Positions 19,383-29,169 of a stretch of 64,000 bases of DNA are shown here, piece by piece. The notes under the pieces were generated by a model. The model worked only from the letters and a program-made list of their open reading frames with translations. It did no database searches and was not told the DNA's origin. Within the stretch, counting starts at the first letter, position 1; every line of letters begins with the position of its first letter. This stretch comes from Cellvibrio zantedeschiae. Its GTDB lineage: Bacteria; Pseudomonadota; Gammaproteobacteria; Pseudomonadales; Cellvibrionaceae. The position numbers and the translations under genes are program-made. The stretch lies in the NCBI RefSeq assembly GCF_014652535.1, contig NZ_BMYZ01000001.1, forward strand, positions 1,736,001 to 1,800,000, read 5' to 3'.

Positions 19383-20318
19383 TTAGCGCCCCCCAATCAC
19401 TTCTTGTCGCAATTTGGGGTTAAGCAAAAGCAATATCACATCTGCAAGTAAATTAAAAATAACAATCAAGAAAGCAAAGAAAATTGTACACCCCATAATC
19501 ATGGTGTAATCACGGTTAAACGCGGCTTGTATATAGAAGCGACCTATACCGGGAATTTGAAAAACACTCTCAACAATAAACGAGCCCGCCAACAATCCCG
19601 CGATAGCTGGCCCTAAAAAAGAAACAGCTGGCGTAATGCCACCACGCAGCGCATGCACGAATAAAATTCGTGCAGTGGATAGCCCTTTAGCGCGCGCCGT
19701 ACGAATATAATCTTGCAACAAAACATCCAACATTCCGCCACGTGTAATTCGCGCGATATAAGCAGCATAAGATGCACCCAAGGTAATTGACGGTAAAATT
19801 TTATCGCCCGGTATTTTCCCCCAACCCGCAACAGGAAACCATTGCAACCAAATACCAAACACCAGCAGTAATAGTGGACCTAAAACAAATGATGGCAAAC
19901 AAATACCCAACATAGCGCTAGACATGGGAATGTAATCCAGGTATGTATTGGGTTTTAAAGACGCGATAATTCCAGCCGATAATCCAATCAGCAATGCAAA
20001 CAAAATCGCATAAAAAGCTAATTCAAATGTAACGGGGAAACCAGCCGCAATTAAATCATTAACTGTGTGGCTCGGATATTTAAAAGAAGGACCAAAATCA
20101 CCTTGCAATAAGTTTCCTACATAACGTCCAAACTGTTGCCACACTGGCTCGTCAAGGTGATACCGCGCATTTAAATGTTTTAAAACATCTGGCGAAACTT
20201 TGCGTTCTTGATCAAAGGGACCACCTGGGGCGGAATGAATCAAAATAAATGTAACTATGGTTACCAAAATTAAAACTGGTATGGTTTGAAATATGCGCCT
20301 GATAATGAAGAAGAACAT
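19383..20318 (-). CDS. oppB: oligopeptide ABC transporter permease OppB
   Basis: First permease of the peptide importer. 311 aa, starting with the conserved helix RRIFQTIPVLILVTIVTFIL and the HSAPGGPFD segment that is characteristic of OppB. The coupling loop RTARAKGLSTARILFVHALR is clear, and the C terminus ends LLLLNPKLR. It starts one base after the oppA stop and ends one base before the oppC start, an extremely tight operon. Confidence 0.95.
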   Translation of the reverse strand: MFFFIIRRIFQTIPVLILVTIVTFILIHSAPGGPFDQERKVSPDVLKHLNARYHLDEPVWQQFGRYVGNLLQGDFGPSFKYPSHTVNDLIAAGFPVTFELAFYAILFALLIGLSAGIIASLKPNTYLDYIPMSSAMLGICLPSFVLGPLLLLVFGIWLQWFPVAGWGKIPGDKILPSITLGASYAAYIARITRGGMLDVLLQDYIRTARAKGLSTARILFVHALRGGITPAVSFLGPAIAGLLAGSFIVESVFQIPGIGRFYIQAAFNRDYTMIMGCTIFFAFLIVIFNLLADVILLLLNPKLRQEVIGGR

Positions 20319-20319
20319 A

Positions 20320-21939
20320 CTATTGGCCCATGTATTCCAAATAGAGATATTTATAGGGATGATAATCCAAAACGTTGTTGTAATACCCCTTTACAGACGG
20401 TGAGACTAAATTATTGGTTGTATAAATATAAAGGGGAATTAAAGGCATTTCGTCAACCAAAATCTGTTCTGCCTCTTGAAAATATTCGAAGCGCTCTTGT
20501 TGGCTTTTTGCGCTCTTGGTGAGACCAATTAATTCATCGTAGCGTTTACTACCCCATTGCGACTCATTAAGCGGGTCGTCACTTGTCATAGTAAATAAAA
20601 ATGTTCCTGGATCAACAACCTCACCTACATTTCCGCGACGTAATATATGGAAGCTATGTGAATTTCGCGCATCCAAATATACTTTCCACTCCATATTTCG
20701 AAGCGTGATATTTATACCCAGATTTTGTTTCCACATTTCCTGAATCGCAACCGCAATTTTTAAATGATCCGCATGAGTGTTATAAACCAATTCTAATGTA
20801 GGGAAACCTTTACCATCTGGAAAACCAGCTTCAGCTAAAAGTTTTTTTGCTAATGGGATGTCGTAGTTAAACGAAGCGCGAGGTTTGTAACCATAAGGGT
20901 CATCTGGCGTTAGATGGTAAGCAGGCGTTTGACCAGCACGCAAAATATTCTTAACGATAGACTCTCGATCAATTGTGTAAGCCAGAGCTTTTCGCACTCT
21001 TACATCATCCAGAGGTTTCAACTTAGTGTTAAACACGTAGTAATAAGATGCATAAAAAGGATATTGACGGTACGCGGGTGAATTTCTGTACTTATCCACC
21101 TTGGCTGTTGGCAAAAACTCCGTCTTATGAATCTGCCCAGCAGCAAACATGCGTTCTTCTAACAAAACATTTTCATAAGGATAAAAATGCATTTCATTGA
21201 GCTTTACGTTGGTGCTATCCCAATAATAAGGGTTGCGCTTTACCGAAAAAATGACTTGAGGAATCCACTCTTTAATTATAAATGGACCGTTACCTACAAA
21301 ATTTTCCGGTTTTGTCCACCCAGTGCCCCGCTCTTTAAAAGCATTGAATTTTTCAATTGTTTTTTTCTGCACTGGGAACATTGGAAAATGGTCCATCTGC
21401 GCTAAAAAATAACTGGTTGGGTTATTTAATATAATTTGAAATGTCGATTCATTTATTGCTTTTATTCCAACTTGGGAGAAATCTCTTATCTTACCTTTAT
21501 AATAATCTTCTGCATTTTTAATCACAAAAAAATCAGTGACAAATTCGTTACCAATTTCCGGCTGCAACACCCGCTTCCAGGAATATTCAAAATCATAAGC
21601 AGTAACTTTATCGCCGTCAGACCATCGAGCAGCATCCCGGATATGGAACGTGTATTCTGTTCCATCCTCTGAAATAGTCCATGAATCAGCCACAGCAGGT
21701 TTAGGCTCCAGAGTTTTTGGATCTTTTAATACTAGACCTTCAAAAACAGCCATTTGTAAACGATACTCGGGAAGCCCGCTGGTGATATGAGGATCAATTT
21801 CGGAAGGCTCAGACATATTATTTATATGAATGATTTGTTGTTGGTCACCTATCTCTACTAATGTTTTATGCTTCCCGCATGCATTTAATACGAGAATCAA
21901 TACACATAATGTGCAAATGAAGGAAGCTGAAAATTTCAT
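20320..21939 (-). CDS. oppA: oligopeptide-binding lipoprotein OppA (SBP family 5)
   Basis: Substrate-binding component of the peptide importer. Signal peptide with lipobox LNAC (Cys21) suggests membrane anchoring, unlike the free periplasmic E. coli OppA. Family-5 features include EPSEIDPHITSGLPEYRLQM, FEGLVLKDPKTLEPKPAVAD, WTISEDGTEYTFHIRD and VRKALAYTIDRESIV. Length 539 aa is usual. First gene of oppA-B-C-DF; the upstream 100 bases to the M3 peptidase gene must hold the promoter. Ligand specificity cannot be read from sequence. Confidence 0.93.
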   Translation of the reverse strand: MKFSASFICTLCVLILVLNACGKHKTLVEIGDQQQIIHINNMSEPSEIDPHITSGLPEYRLQMAVFEGLVLKDPKTLEPKPAVADSWTISEDGTEYTFHIRDAARWSDGDKVTAYDFEYSWKRVLQPEIGNEFVTDFFVIKNAEDYYKGKIRDFSQVGIKAINESTFQIILNNPTSYFLAQMDHFPMFPVQKKTIEKFNAFKERGTGWTKPENFVGNGPFIIKEWIPQVIFSVKRNPYYWDSTNVKLNEMHFYPYENVLLEERMFAAGQIHKTEFLPTAKVDKYRNSPAYRQYPFYASYYYVFNTKLKPLDDVRVRKALAYTIDRESIVKNILRAGQTPAYHLTPDDPYGYKPRASFNYDIPLAKKLLAEAGFPDGKGFPTLELVYNTHADHLKIAVAIQEMWKQNLGINITLRNMEWKVYLDARNSHSFHILRRGNVGEVVDPGTFLFTMTSDDPLNESQWGSKRYDELIGLTKSAKSQQERFEYFQEAEQILVDEMPLIPLYIYTTNNLVSPSVKGYYNNVLDYHPYKYLYLEYMGQ

Positions 21940-22043
21940 AATTTAGTTAAATCAAAGTTTGTAATCGGCATAATAAACATCTATAAAACTCATCCGCATA
22001 ACCAGTATTGAAAACTCGTAATGTTTTAACTAAATATTAATTT

Positions 22044-24104
22044 TTAGTGTGTATTCTCTAATTTTTTAGCGAAAGCATTAAAGCTGAAAGGCCGCCCTAA
22101 AAAATCGTTAACTAGATCTGCTGCATCTTTAGAGCCACCAGGTGCCAATACAGCCTTTCGATAACGTTGGGCAACTACTGGGTTACGCAAACCATCCTTT
22201 TCAAATTCACTGAACATATCACTCGCTATCACAAGCGACCACATGTAGGTGTAATAAATTGCGGAATATCCGTTCAAGTGACCGAAGCTAGCGTAAAAAT
22301 GCGTACCGTCTACATAACCAAACGGAGAGTAAGTCGCCTGAATTTGAGCGGTAATTTTATCAAGGTCAACTGTAGCTGGATTAGTGTTATATAAATTCAA
22401 AGAAGTCGCAGCGTAAAACAATTGATGCTTTGTCCATAATCCGTGGCCGAAATCCCTACCTGCACGCATTTTAGCAACCAATGCTTTAGGAATTACTTCG
22501 CCTTTCGCGTTACGAGCGAAACTCGCAAGTGTGTCAGCATCCCACACCCACTCTTCCAACATTTGTGAGGGAGCTTCTACAAAATCCCACTCTGTTCTCG
22601 TACCTGAAAACGCTACACGCGTTTGGTGTCCACCAAACATTGTATGTAGCAAATGGCCAAATTCGTGCAGAAAAGTTTCAACATCACTATGTTCCAACAA
22701 TTCATTAGGATCTTCGCCACCCGGGAAATTGCATACTAAAGCAGCGATGGGAAGTTGTACGCCCTTTATGCCACTTTGAATACCGAACTGCGCGGCGTGT
22801 TTATATTTACCCTCTCGCGGATGCATATCTAAATAGAAACGACCAATTACCTGATTACCCTCAACAATTTCAAATGCCTGCACAGAGGGATGCCACACTT
22901 GCGTTTGCCAAGGCCTAATAGATACACCAAACATTGTTTGCGTTAAATCAAAGATACCTTGCTGCACTTTCGCAAATGGAAAATATTGGCGAATTTTTTG
23001 CGCATCAACCTGGTACTTTTCTTTTTTGATAAGTTCTTGCAAATACATTTTTTGCCAGTCATTTACTTTTTTGGCTTTAGGATCAATTTTCTGTAAACGC
23101 CGCAAAAGAACCTGATATTCTTCTAGAGCACGCGGTGTTGCTAGCGCTGAAACCTTATCGATGAAATCCTGCGCATTTTTTGGCGACTTTATCATTTTGT
23201 CTTCGGTAACGTAGGTTGCGTAATCGCTATAACCTAATAACTGCGCCAATTCATAACGTTTTGCCAGCAAATTTTCCAATACAGGTTTATTCTCCGGGTA
23301 GGCCATACTGCGATAAACTCTATAGGCGCGTTCTCGTAAAGCGTCGCTTTTTGCGTATTGCATCAATGGAATGTAATCTGGCGAATCTGTCGTAAGGATT
23401 ATTTTGCCTTCAGCATTAGGTTTATGGCGCTCAATATAATCTTGCGGCAAGCCTTGCAATTCTTTTAAGGAAGCTATTTCTATTTTTTTACCGCCTTCGC
23501 GATAATTTTTATCAAACTCTTGGCCAATTAAATTTATTTCTTCGCTTAGTTTTTTAATCTTATCGCGCGTCGCTTGATCTTTATCTACACCAGAACGCCG
23601 ATAATCGCGCAGCATATGCTCAACATAACGTCGATCATCCGAACCAAGTTTACTCGCATCAATTTTACTAACCTGGTCAAATATAGCGCGGGATAAACTA
23701 ATATCGGTATTAATCTCAACAAAGTGCTGCTCACAATTTTCAGCGGCTGATCGAACTTCTTTATTTGGATGAACCGAAGAATAAAGGCCAGCCTTACTTA
23801 ACTGCAGGTCCGACAACATATCCATCTTGTTGAGCTTATCCAGCAACGTCATATAGGCCAGCGGTTTAACCTCGGCAAAACCATCCAGCTCAGCAGCAAC
23901 CTTTTTAAAATCCATTTCACATTCCGCCAGGTAGGCTTTGGCTTCTGAATCCTCAGGCATCTCCCATGCAGGGCGCTGGTTGGCTAGTTCTGTAGACGGT
24001 GTTAGTTTGGCGACACGATGCTCACACGAAGCCAGAGCTATCAGAGCCGACCCCAACGTTACAAAAGCGATATGTGAACGACGTTTTAGCGAAAAACCGA
24101 TCAT
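22044..24104 (-). CDS. M3 family zinc oligopeptidase, predicted lipoprotein
   Basis: Oligopeptidase of the thimet/oligopeptidase A family. HEFGH supplies zinc ligands His480 and His484 and catalytic Glu481, with the family C-terminal region (FGYVDGTHFYASFGHLNGYSA) after it. Unlike cytoplasmic OpdA it has an N-terminal signal with lipobox ALASC, so it should sit in the envelope. It lies directly upstream of the oppABC-DF importer on the same strand (104-base gap), which suggests trimming peptides before uptake. Length 686 aa fits the Dcp/M3A group. Confidence 0.93.
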   Translation of the reverse strand: MIGFSLKRRSHIAFVTLGSALIALASCEHRVAKLTPSTELANQRPAWEMPEDSEAKAYLAECEMDFKKVAAELDGFAEVKPLAYMTLLDKLNKMDMLSDLQLSKAGLYSSVHPNKEVRSAAENCEQHFVEINTDISLSRAIFDQVSKIDASKLGSDDRRYVEHMLRDYRRSGVDKDQATRDKIKKLSEEINLIGQEFDKNYREGGKKIEIASLKELQGLPQDYIERHKPNAEGKIILTTDSPDYIPLMQYAKSDALRERAYRVYRSMAYPENKPVLENLLAKRYELAQLLGYSDYATYVTEDKMIKSPKNAQDFIDKVSALATPRALEEYQVLLRRLQKIDPKAKKVNDWQKMYLQELIKKEKYQVDAQKIRQYFPFAKVQQGIFDLTQTMFGVSIRPWQTQVWHPSVQAFEIVEGNQVIGRFYLDMHPREGKYKHAAQFGIQSGIKGVQLPIAALVCNFPGGEDPNELLEHSDVETFLHEFGHLLHTMFGGHQTRVAFSGTRTEWDFVEAPSQMLEEWVWDADTLASFARNAKGEVIPKALVAKMRAGRDFGHGLWTKHQLFYAATSLNLYNTNPATVDLDKITAQIQATYSPFGYVDGTHFYASFGHLNGYSAIYYTYMWSLVIASDMFSEFEKDGLRNPVVAQRYRKAVLAPGGSKDAADLVNDFLGRPFSFNAFAKKLENTH

Positions 24105-24377
24105 TTTTATTTTTCCTTACCGTTAAAGTCCAATACACAATTGTCGTTTTGCTGCCATCAAGCAAGCCTTAGCAAAGGACGAATTAGCCCCGATGAAGAT
24201 TGAATTTCTGCATGGTATTACACTTTAAGAGGCACTCAAAGCTTGATAAAAACCCCGGAAGCGAGGGATGAAACGCACTTTTTGCCAAAGAAATCAACAA
24301 AGTGACACAATTTTTAACAAGTCAATCGCATATTGCTACACAACTGCTAAGCTTGGAATAACTTAAACCTGATTAGC

Positions 24378-25004
24378 ATGATTATAACTATGCACGCACA
24401 CCTCCTTACGGAAGATCAACGCGACTGCCTGCAAGAAATCACCAACGTAGCCATGGGGCGCGCAGGTGATCGACTAGCAAGGTTACTGGATGTTTTTGTT
24501 GTGCTTTCCATACCCCATGTAAGCATTCTTAACCCCACCGATATCGCAATGGCGCTTCATTCATTAAACCGTGAAAGTAACGATGTAGTGCACGGGGTTT
24601 GCCAAGGGTTTATTGGGGGCGGGATCGCTGGCGAGGCGATGCTTATTTTTAATGGCACAGATTTCAACGATTTAGCCAAGCTACTCAAATATGACCGGGT
24701 TGCCGATGAGCAGGCCGAATACGAGCTATTGATGGATACCGCCAACGTACTCAATGGCGCTTGTTTAAAAGGTTTAGCAGAACAACTCGATACCCATTTC
24801 AGTTTTGGCCCCCCAATGTTGTTGGGGCAGCACTGTAACATTACGGATTTACTGCAGAACAACAATATGACCTGGAAGCAGGCATTAGTGGTTGAAATCA
24901 ACTACTCTATTGAAAACCATAAGATTAATTGCGATTTATTGATCGTGATTGCCGAGCATTCCATCTCAGGATTGGTGGAAAAACTTAATTACTTACTCGA
25001 CTAA
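24378..25004 (+). CDS. CheC-like phosphatase
   Basis: 208 aa protein with two CheC/FliY-type phosphatase motifs of the form D/S-x3-E-x2-N: DCLQEITN (Asp16, Glu20, Asn23), and a weaker ELLMDTAN (Glu116, Asp120, Asn123). The family dephosphorylates CheY-type receivers. No receiver or chemotaxis gene is nearby; instead a PAS-GGDEF cyclase follows 12 bases later, so it probably acts on a response regulator encoded elsewhere and tied to c-di-GMP output. An internal ATG at 24390 is an alternative start. Confidence 0.8.
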   Translation: MIITMHAHLLTEDQRDCLQEITNVAMGRAGDRLARLLDVFVVLSIPHVSILNPTDIAMALHSLNRESNDVVHGVCQGFIGGGIAGEAMLIFNGTDFNDLAKLLKYDRVADEQAEYELLMDTANVLNGACLKGLAEQLDTHFSFGPPMLLGQHCNITDLLQNNNMTWKQALVVEINYSIENHKINCDLLIVIAEHSISGLVEKLNYLLD

Positions 25005-25016
25005 TAGCTGCCTCGA

Positions 25017-25988
25017 ATGACCACGACCAATTCAGAAATTAGTAAGTTTTTTGAGGATGTTCATTGGCTAATGGACGTTCTGCAAAACATTGACGTTGGC
25101 CTGGTGGTCATGGATAAAAATTATCACGTCGTTATGTGGAATAGCTTTATGCAAAACCATAGCGGCAAAACCCCGGAAGACGTTTTACAACGCAGCATTT
25201 TCAGTGTTTTCCCAGAGCTTTCAGAAGGCTGGTTTAAACATAAAGCCCAATCCGTATTTGTTCTCCAAAACGCCACCTTTACCACGTGGGAACAGCGCCC
25301 TTACCTATTCCGCTTTCCGCATTACCGCCCTATTACCGGCACTGCGGAACACATGTACCAAAATAGCACTATCATTCCCTTAATGGATTCAAAAGGCCAC
25401 GTTGAACAGATTTGCCTGATCATTTATGACGTGACCGACACTGCCATTAATAAAATGGCGCAACAGCACGCTAACAACCAATTACAAAACCTTAGTCGCA
25501 CGGATCATCTTACCGGCCTCTTTAACCGCGGCTACTGGGAGTTGCGTCTTATCCAGGAATTCAAACGCTATGATCGTTATGATCAGGCGTCTACTTTGAT
25601 CATGATGGATATCGACCACTTTAAGAAAGTTAACGATAAATACGGCCATACTGTGGGCGACGATGTAATCCGACAAGTTAGCCGTGCGCTAAAAGAACAA
25701 GTTCGCGACTTGGATATCGCAGGGCGTTACGGTGGCGAAGAGTTTGGCGTAATACTCACAGGAACCGACGCACAAGGCGCAAGTGTTTTTGCCGAGAGAT
25801 TGCGCTCCAGTGTGGAGAAAATGGTTGTAGTTTCTGAAGGCCAACAAGTTAGATTTACTATCAGTATGGGACTTGCGCAACTGACTGATAAAATTGTGGA
25901 TCATCGCGCATGGATTGAAAAAGCAGATGCTGCTCTCTATCAATCAAAAGAAGGTGGCCGCAACCGTTTCACAATTGCTGACACCTAG
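25017..25988 (+). CDS. PAS domain diguanylate cyclase (GGDEF)
   Basis: Makes c-di-GMP from GTP. An N-terminal PAS domain (about residues 15-140, beginning VLQNIDVGLVVMDKNYHVVMWN) is joined to a GGDEF domain with active site GGEEF at 239-243. The RDLD motif at 230-233, five residues upstream, forms an intact product-inhibition I-site. No transmembrane segment, so a cytoplasmic sensor. It lies 12 bases after the CheC-like gene and is very likely cotranscribed with it. The PAS ligand is unknown. Confidence 0.93.
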   Translation: MTTTNSEISKFFEDVHWLMDVLQNIDVGLVVMDKNYHVVMWNSFMQNHSGKTPEDVLQRSIFSVFPELSEGWFKHKAQSVFVLQNATFTTWEQRPYLFRFPHYRPITGTAEHMYQNSTIIPLMDSKGHVEQICLIIYDVTDTAINKMAQQHANNQLQNLSRTDHLTGLFNRGYWELRLIQEFKRYDRYDQASTLIMMDIDHFKKVNDKYGHTVGDDVIRQVSRALKEQVRDLDIAGRYGGEEFGVILTGTDAQGASVFAERLRSSVEKMVVVSEGQQVRFTISMGLAQLTDKIVDHRAWIEKADAALYQSKEGGRNRFTIADT

Positions 25989-26008
25989 GATTTAATTTTT
26001 CTATCGTT

Positions 26009-26554
26009 TTACAATTTGAATAAATAAGGAAATAATTTTTTCTTTTGTTCTGCAGTTAAGGCTGCAACACAGACTTTATTACGCTCGGGAACTTCATCCA
26101 CATCGTCAAAATATTCCAAGGCTTTTTCCAAACTGGCTTCACGGATAATGTGAATAATTGGATAAGGCGAACGATTCGTAAGATTTTCAACATCATCAGG
26201 CTCAGCACCCGCAAAACAATAATCAGGATGAAAACTCGCCAACTGATAAACACCTAACCAACCTTGCCGCTTTAATTGCGCTTGCGCCCAGCCCAGGCAT
26301 TGGGTGTAGTCAAAAAAATCCTGCAGCGCATTGGGAATAATTACCAAGGTTGTTTCCAACTCAGCCACAGGTGTTTTATCCAACAACTCCATTTCTGAAA
26401 CAAGATCTTTCAAGACAGCTTCTTCAGTGGTCGCTTCGCTGACACTAAATCTAACCCGATTTTCACGAGTTGGCTTTCCAGCAAATGGACATAGATTTAA
26501 TCCAATCACCACGGAATTTAACCAAACTAGTACATCTTGTGTCACCGAGTTCAT
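26009..26554 (-). CDS. DUF1415 family protein
   Basis: 181 aa cytoplasmic protein matching the DUF1415 family by VIGLNLCPFAGKPTRENRVRF near the start, FHPDYCFAG, NRSPYPIIHIIREASLEKA and the C-terminal VPERNKVCVAALTAEQKKKL. The function of this family is unknown to me. The ATG at 26554 is preferred over an in-frame TTG at 26572. It lies downstream of ppiD on the same strand but behind a strong terminator, so probably has its own promoter. Confidence 0.88.
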   Translation of the reverse strand: MNSVTQDVLVWLNSVVIGLNLCPFAGKPTRENRVRFSVSEATTEEAVLKDLVSEMELLDKTPVAELETTLVIIPNALQDFFDYTQCLGWAQAQLKRQGWLGVYQLASFHPDYCFAGAEPDDVENLTNRSPYPIIHIIREASLEKALEYFDDVDEVPERNKVCVAALTAEQKKKLFPYLFKL

Positions 26555-26593
26555 TGTATAAATTTCCCGCAAACCTTAAGTGTGAAGCATAAA

Positions 26594-26618
26594 AAAAGAG
26601 CTGCAAGCAGCTCTTTTT
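26594..26618 (-). terminator. rho-independent terminator of ppiD
   Basis: AAAAGAGCTGC, a 2-base loop AA, then GCAGCTCTTTT. T runs on both sides mean it could work in either direction. It sits 17 bases past the ppiD stop. Confidence 0.88.
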
Positions 26619-26634
26619 ACCGAACCTATTTGCA

Positions 26635-28503
26635 TCACTGCTTGATTTTAGCAACTTCTTGCAAATGCGATTGGAAGCTCTTGAAATCATATCCACCATT
26701 GATATTAGCCAATTGTGAAGCAATTGCTGCACGCTGCTCAGCAGGAACTTTCTCTTCCCCAGCTAAATGTACTCCACTCAGAGCTACGACTGCATAGTCG
26801 CCCTTAGCAGTTCTTACACTGCCAGAAACTGGCTTATCGCTAGCCGGAGCTGCCAGGCTGAACGCATATTGCAATACGTCTCTATCAGTAGCGCTATCAT
26901 TACGCGTAATACCCGTTGCGGCCTTAAGCTCCAAACCAAGTGCCTTGGCTTGATCTGCAATTGAGGCCCCGGTATTGATTGCCGCAATAACGTCTTGCGC
27001 TTGCTTTGACAACAGCGCCTGAACTTTTTCAGCGCGAACAACAGTAGCAATTTGATCTTTTACTGAATCCAGCGGTTGCAATTGTGCAGGTTTGCGATCT
27101 GTTTTCTTCAACACAATAACGCGGCTTGGTTCCAACTCAATAATATCGCTGGCATTGCCCTCCTCCAAAACTTCTGGAGAAAAAGCAGCAGTTACAAACG
27201 CATTATTTGCTGTGAGATCTTTGCCACCTGTTTTACTAAACAAGCCTGTATTTTGCGCAGTTAAGCCTAACTCATTAGCAACCTCACCGAGATTGTCAGC
27301 GTTAAAGGCCCGGTCTTTTAGCTTTTCTAATTTAATACCAAATTGGCTTTCTGCTTCGCTGCGCTTCAATTGATCAATAATGCCTGCTTTAGCTTCTTCA
27401 AAAGTTGGAGCTTTAGACCCGCGCTCTGAAATCAACTTGATAATGTGAACACCAGCTTCGGTTTTAACCGGTGCAGAAACTTCGCCCACTTTTAATTTAG
27501 CCAAGGCTGATTCGAATTCTGTTGGGAATGCATCACCAGCTGAGAAACCGAGATCACCGCCTTGATTTTTTGAGCCCGCGTCAGTTGAAAATTCGCCCGC
27601 CAATTTCGCAAAATCTTCACCTGCGGCTAGCTTGGCTTTAACTTCTTCAGCTCGTTTTTGCGCATCTGCACCTTCAAATAAAATATGCGCAGCTTGACGT
27701 TCGGTTTTCGCAACAAATGCCTTGGTGTTTTGCTCATATTGTTTTTGAACCTGGTCATCAGTCACGGCAATATTTTTTGCGAGCTCGCCAGTGCTTAATT
27801 CAATATAATCAACCGCAACTTGTTCTGGAGTTGTGTAAGTTGCTGCATTCGCATCGTAATGCGCTTTAATATCTTTATCGTCAACAACAACGTTTTTTTC
27901 TACTGATTCGCTAGGGATTACAAAGTAATTGAAATCACGTGATTGAAAACTCAAGCCAATGATATTTTTAAGTTCTGCTGGAGTCACAAACGAAGTGTAA
28001 GCGATCGCAAATTGCAACTGATTAATCACAGTCTCCTCAGCAATCACATTTTGATAATTTGCGGGCGTTAACCCTTGGTAACGCAATATTTGCAAAAATC
28101 TTTCCTGATTAAAAACACCGTCTTGTTGGAACGCTGGTGTAGTTGCTATCTCATTGTTGATTGCAGCGGAGTTTGCAGCTAAACCACCTTTTTTCGCTAC
28201 CTGAGCTAACAATTCACGCTGAATTAAACTCTCGATAACAGGCTGGCGTAGCTTTTCGTCGGTAAGGTATTCAGCGGGAACTGATTCACCATAACGATTT
28301 AGAATTTGTTGTTTGCGATTTTGAATACCGCGCGCAATATCATCTTCGGTGATTTTTTCACCATTAACAGTGATCGCTTTGTCAGCTGCACCATAATTCT
28401 GAAAAAGAGCCTCAGTGCCGAACAATGCAAAAATTACAATAATGAAACCAATGATAATTTTTGCAATCATGCCCGTAGACTTGTCGCGCAATTCTTGTAG
28501 CAT
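26635..28503 (-). CDS. ppiD: periplasmic chaperone PpiD (parvulin-type)
   Basis: Inner-membrane anchored periplasmic folding factor near the Sec translocon. A short cytoplasmic start (LQELRDKSTGMIAKIIIG) leads into one helix at about 12-34, followed by a SurA-like chaperone region, a parvulin domain near residues 265-360 (AAHILFEG to GVHIIKL) and a C-terminal chaperone domain. 622 aa is the expected length. It precedes DUF1415 and follows hupB and lon on the same strand, as in pseudomonads, with terminators on both sides. Confidence 0.95.
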   Translation of the reverse strand: MLQELRDKSTGMIAKIIIGFIIVIFALFGTEALFQNYGAADKAITVNGEKITEDDIARGIQNRKQQILNRYGESVPAEYLTDEKLRQPVIESLIQRELLAQVAKKGGLAANSAAINNEIATTPAFQQDGVFNQERFLQILRYQGLTPANYQNVIAEETVINQLQFAIAYTSFVTPAELKNIIGLSFQSRDFNYFVIPSESVEKNVVVDDKDIKAHYDANAATYTTPEQVAVDYIELSTGELAKNIAVTDDQVQKQYEQNTKAFVAKTERQAAHILFEGADAQKRAEEVKAKLAAGEDFAKLAGEFSTDAGSKNQGGDLGFSAGDAFPTEFESALAKLKVGEVSAPVKTEAGVHIIKLISERGSKAPTFEEAKAGIIDQLKRSEAESQFGIKLEKLKDRAFNADNLGEVANELGLTAQNTGLFSKTGGKDLTANNAFVTAAFSPEVLEEGNASDIIELEPSRVIVLKKTDRKPAQLQPLDSVKDQIATVVRAEKVQALLSKQAQDVIAAINTGASIADQAKALGLELKAATGITRNDSATDRDVLQYAFSLAAPASDKPVSGSVRTAKGDYAVVALSGVHLAGEEKVPAEQRAAIASQLANINGGYDFKSFQSHLQEVAKIKQ

Positions 28504-28601
28504 TTTAAACTCCCAACAGACTCACTAACTTATTCACACAAAGCATTCAAAATCTCGTCTGCTTTGCATTGATAACAGATGTTTTATAAATACAATTAAT
28601 A

Positions 28602-28631
28602 AAAAAGGCGCACTTTACAATGCGCCTTTTT
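28602..28631 (-). terminator. rho-independent terminator of hupB
   Basis: AAAAAGGCGCA, an 8-base loop, then TGCGCCTTTTT: an 11-bp perfect stem. It lies about 50 bases past the hupB stop and before ppiD; T runs on both strands. Confidence 0.9.
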
Positions 28632-28680
28632 CCTACCCTACCACCAACGTGATGAACAGAAGTCGGCAGCAATAAAAAGA

Positions 28681-28953
28681 TTAATTCACAGCGTCTTTCA
28701 ATGCTTTACCGGCTTTAAAACCTGGTACTTTTGACGCAGCAATTTGAATTTCTTTACCAGTTTGTGGGTTGCGACCGGTACGTGCAGCACGCTCTTTAAC
28801 AGCGAAAGTACCAAATCCAACCAATACAACTGAATCACCACTCTTAAGGGCATTAGTGATATTTTCTACAACTGCATCCAAGGCGCGACCAGCGGCTGCT
28901 TTTGGAATATCTGCTGAGGCGGCAATCGCTTCGATAAGTTCAGTTTTGTTCAC
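28681..28953 (-). CDS. hupB: nucleoid protein HU-beta
   Basis: 90-residue DNA-bending protein. The body ([55 protein letters not shown]) is nearly the same as E. coli HupB. The start is GTG at 28953 with AAAGGGG six bases upstream; a longer in-frame reading to 29013 adds 20 residues that HU lacks. Located between lon and ppiD, the conserved place. Confidence 0.97.
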   Translation of the reverse strand: MNKTELIEAIAASADIPKAAAGRALDAVVENITNALKSGDSVVLVGFGTFAVKERAARTGRNPQTGKEIQIAASKVPGFKAGKALKDAVN

Positions 28954-29169
28954 ACATGACCCCTTTCTGATTATTTGTTCAACTAATTTGCGCCCTTCCC
29001 CCTGCTGGAGCAAGCAATGCGCGGCCTATACATTAAATGAACTGCGATTTATACCAACTGAGGAGAGGAGGGTCAAGGAAACATCAAACTTTATATTCAG
29101 CAATTTGAATTTTGTTCATTTTATAATCGCCATCCTTGGCGACACTGTGTCGTTTTAACACATTAAAGA

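Noticed and set aside
24105-24377. possible riboswitch upstream of the CheC-like gene
   Set aside because: I looked for c-di-GMP riboswitch features and found no matching core.
28954-29013. 20-residue N-terminal extension of HU
   Set aside because: HU proteins lack it and the GTG at 28953 has a good ribosome site.
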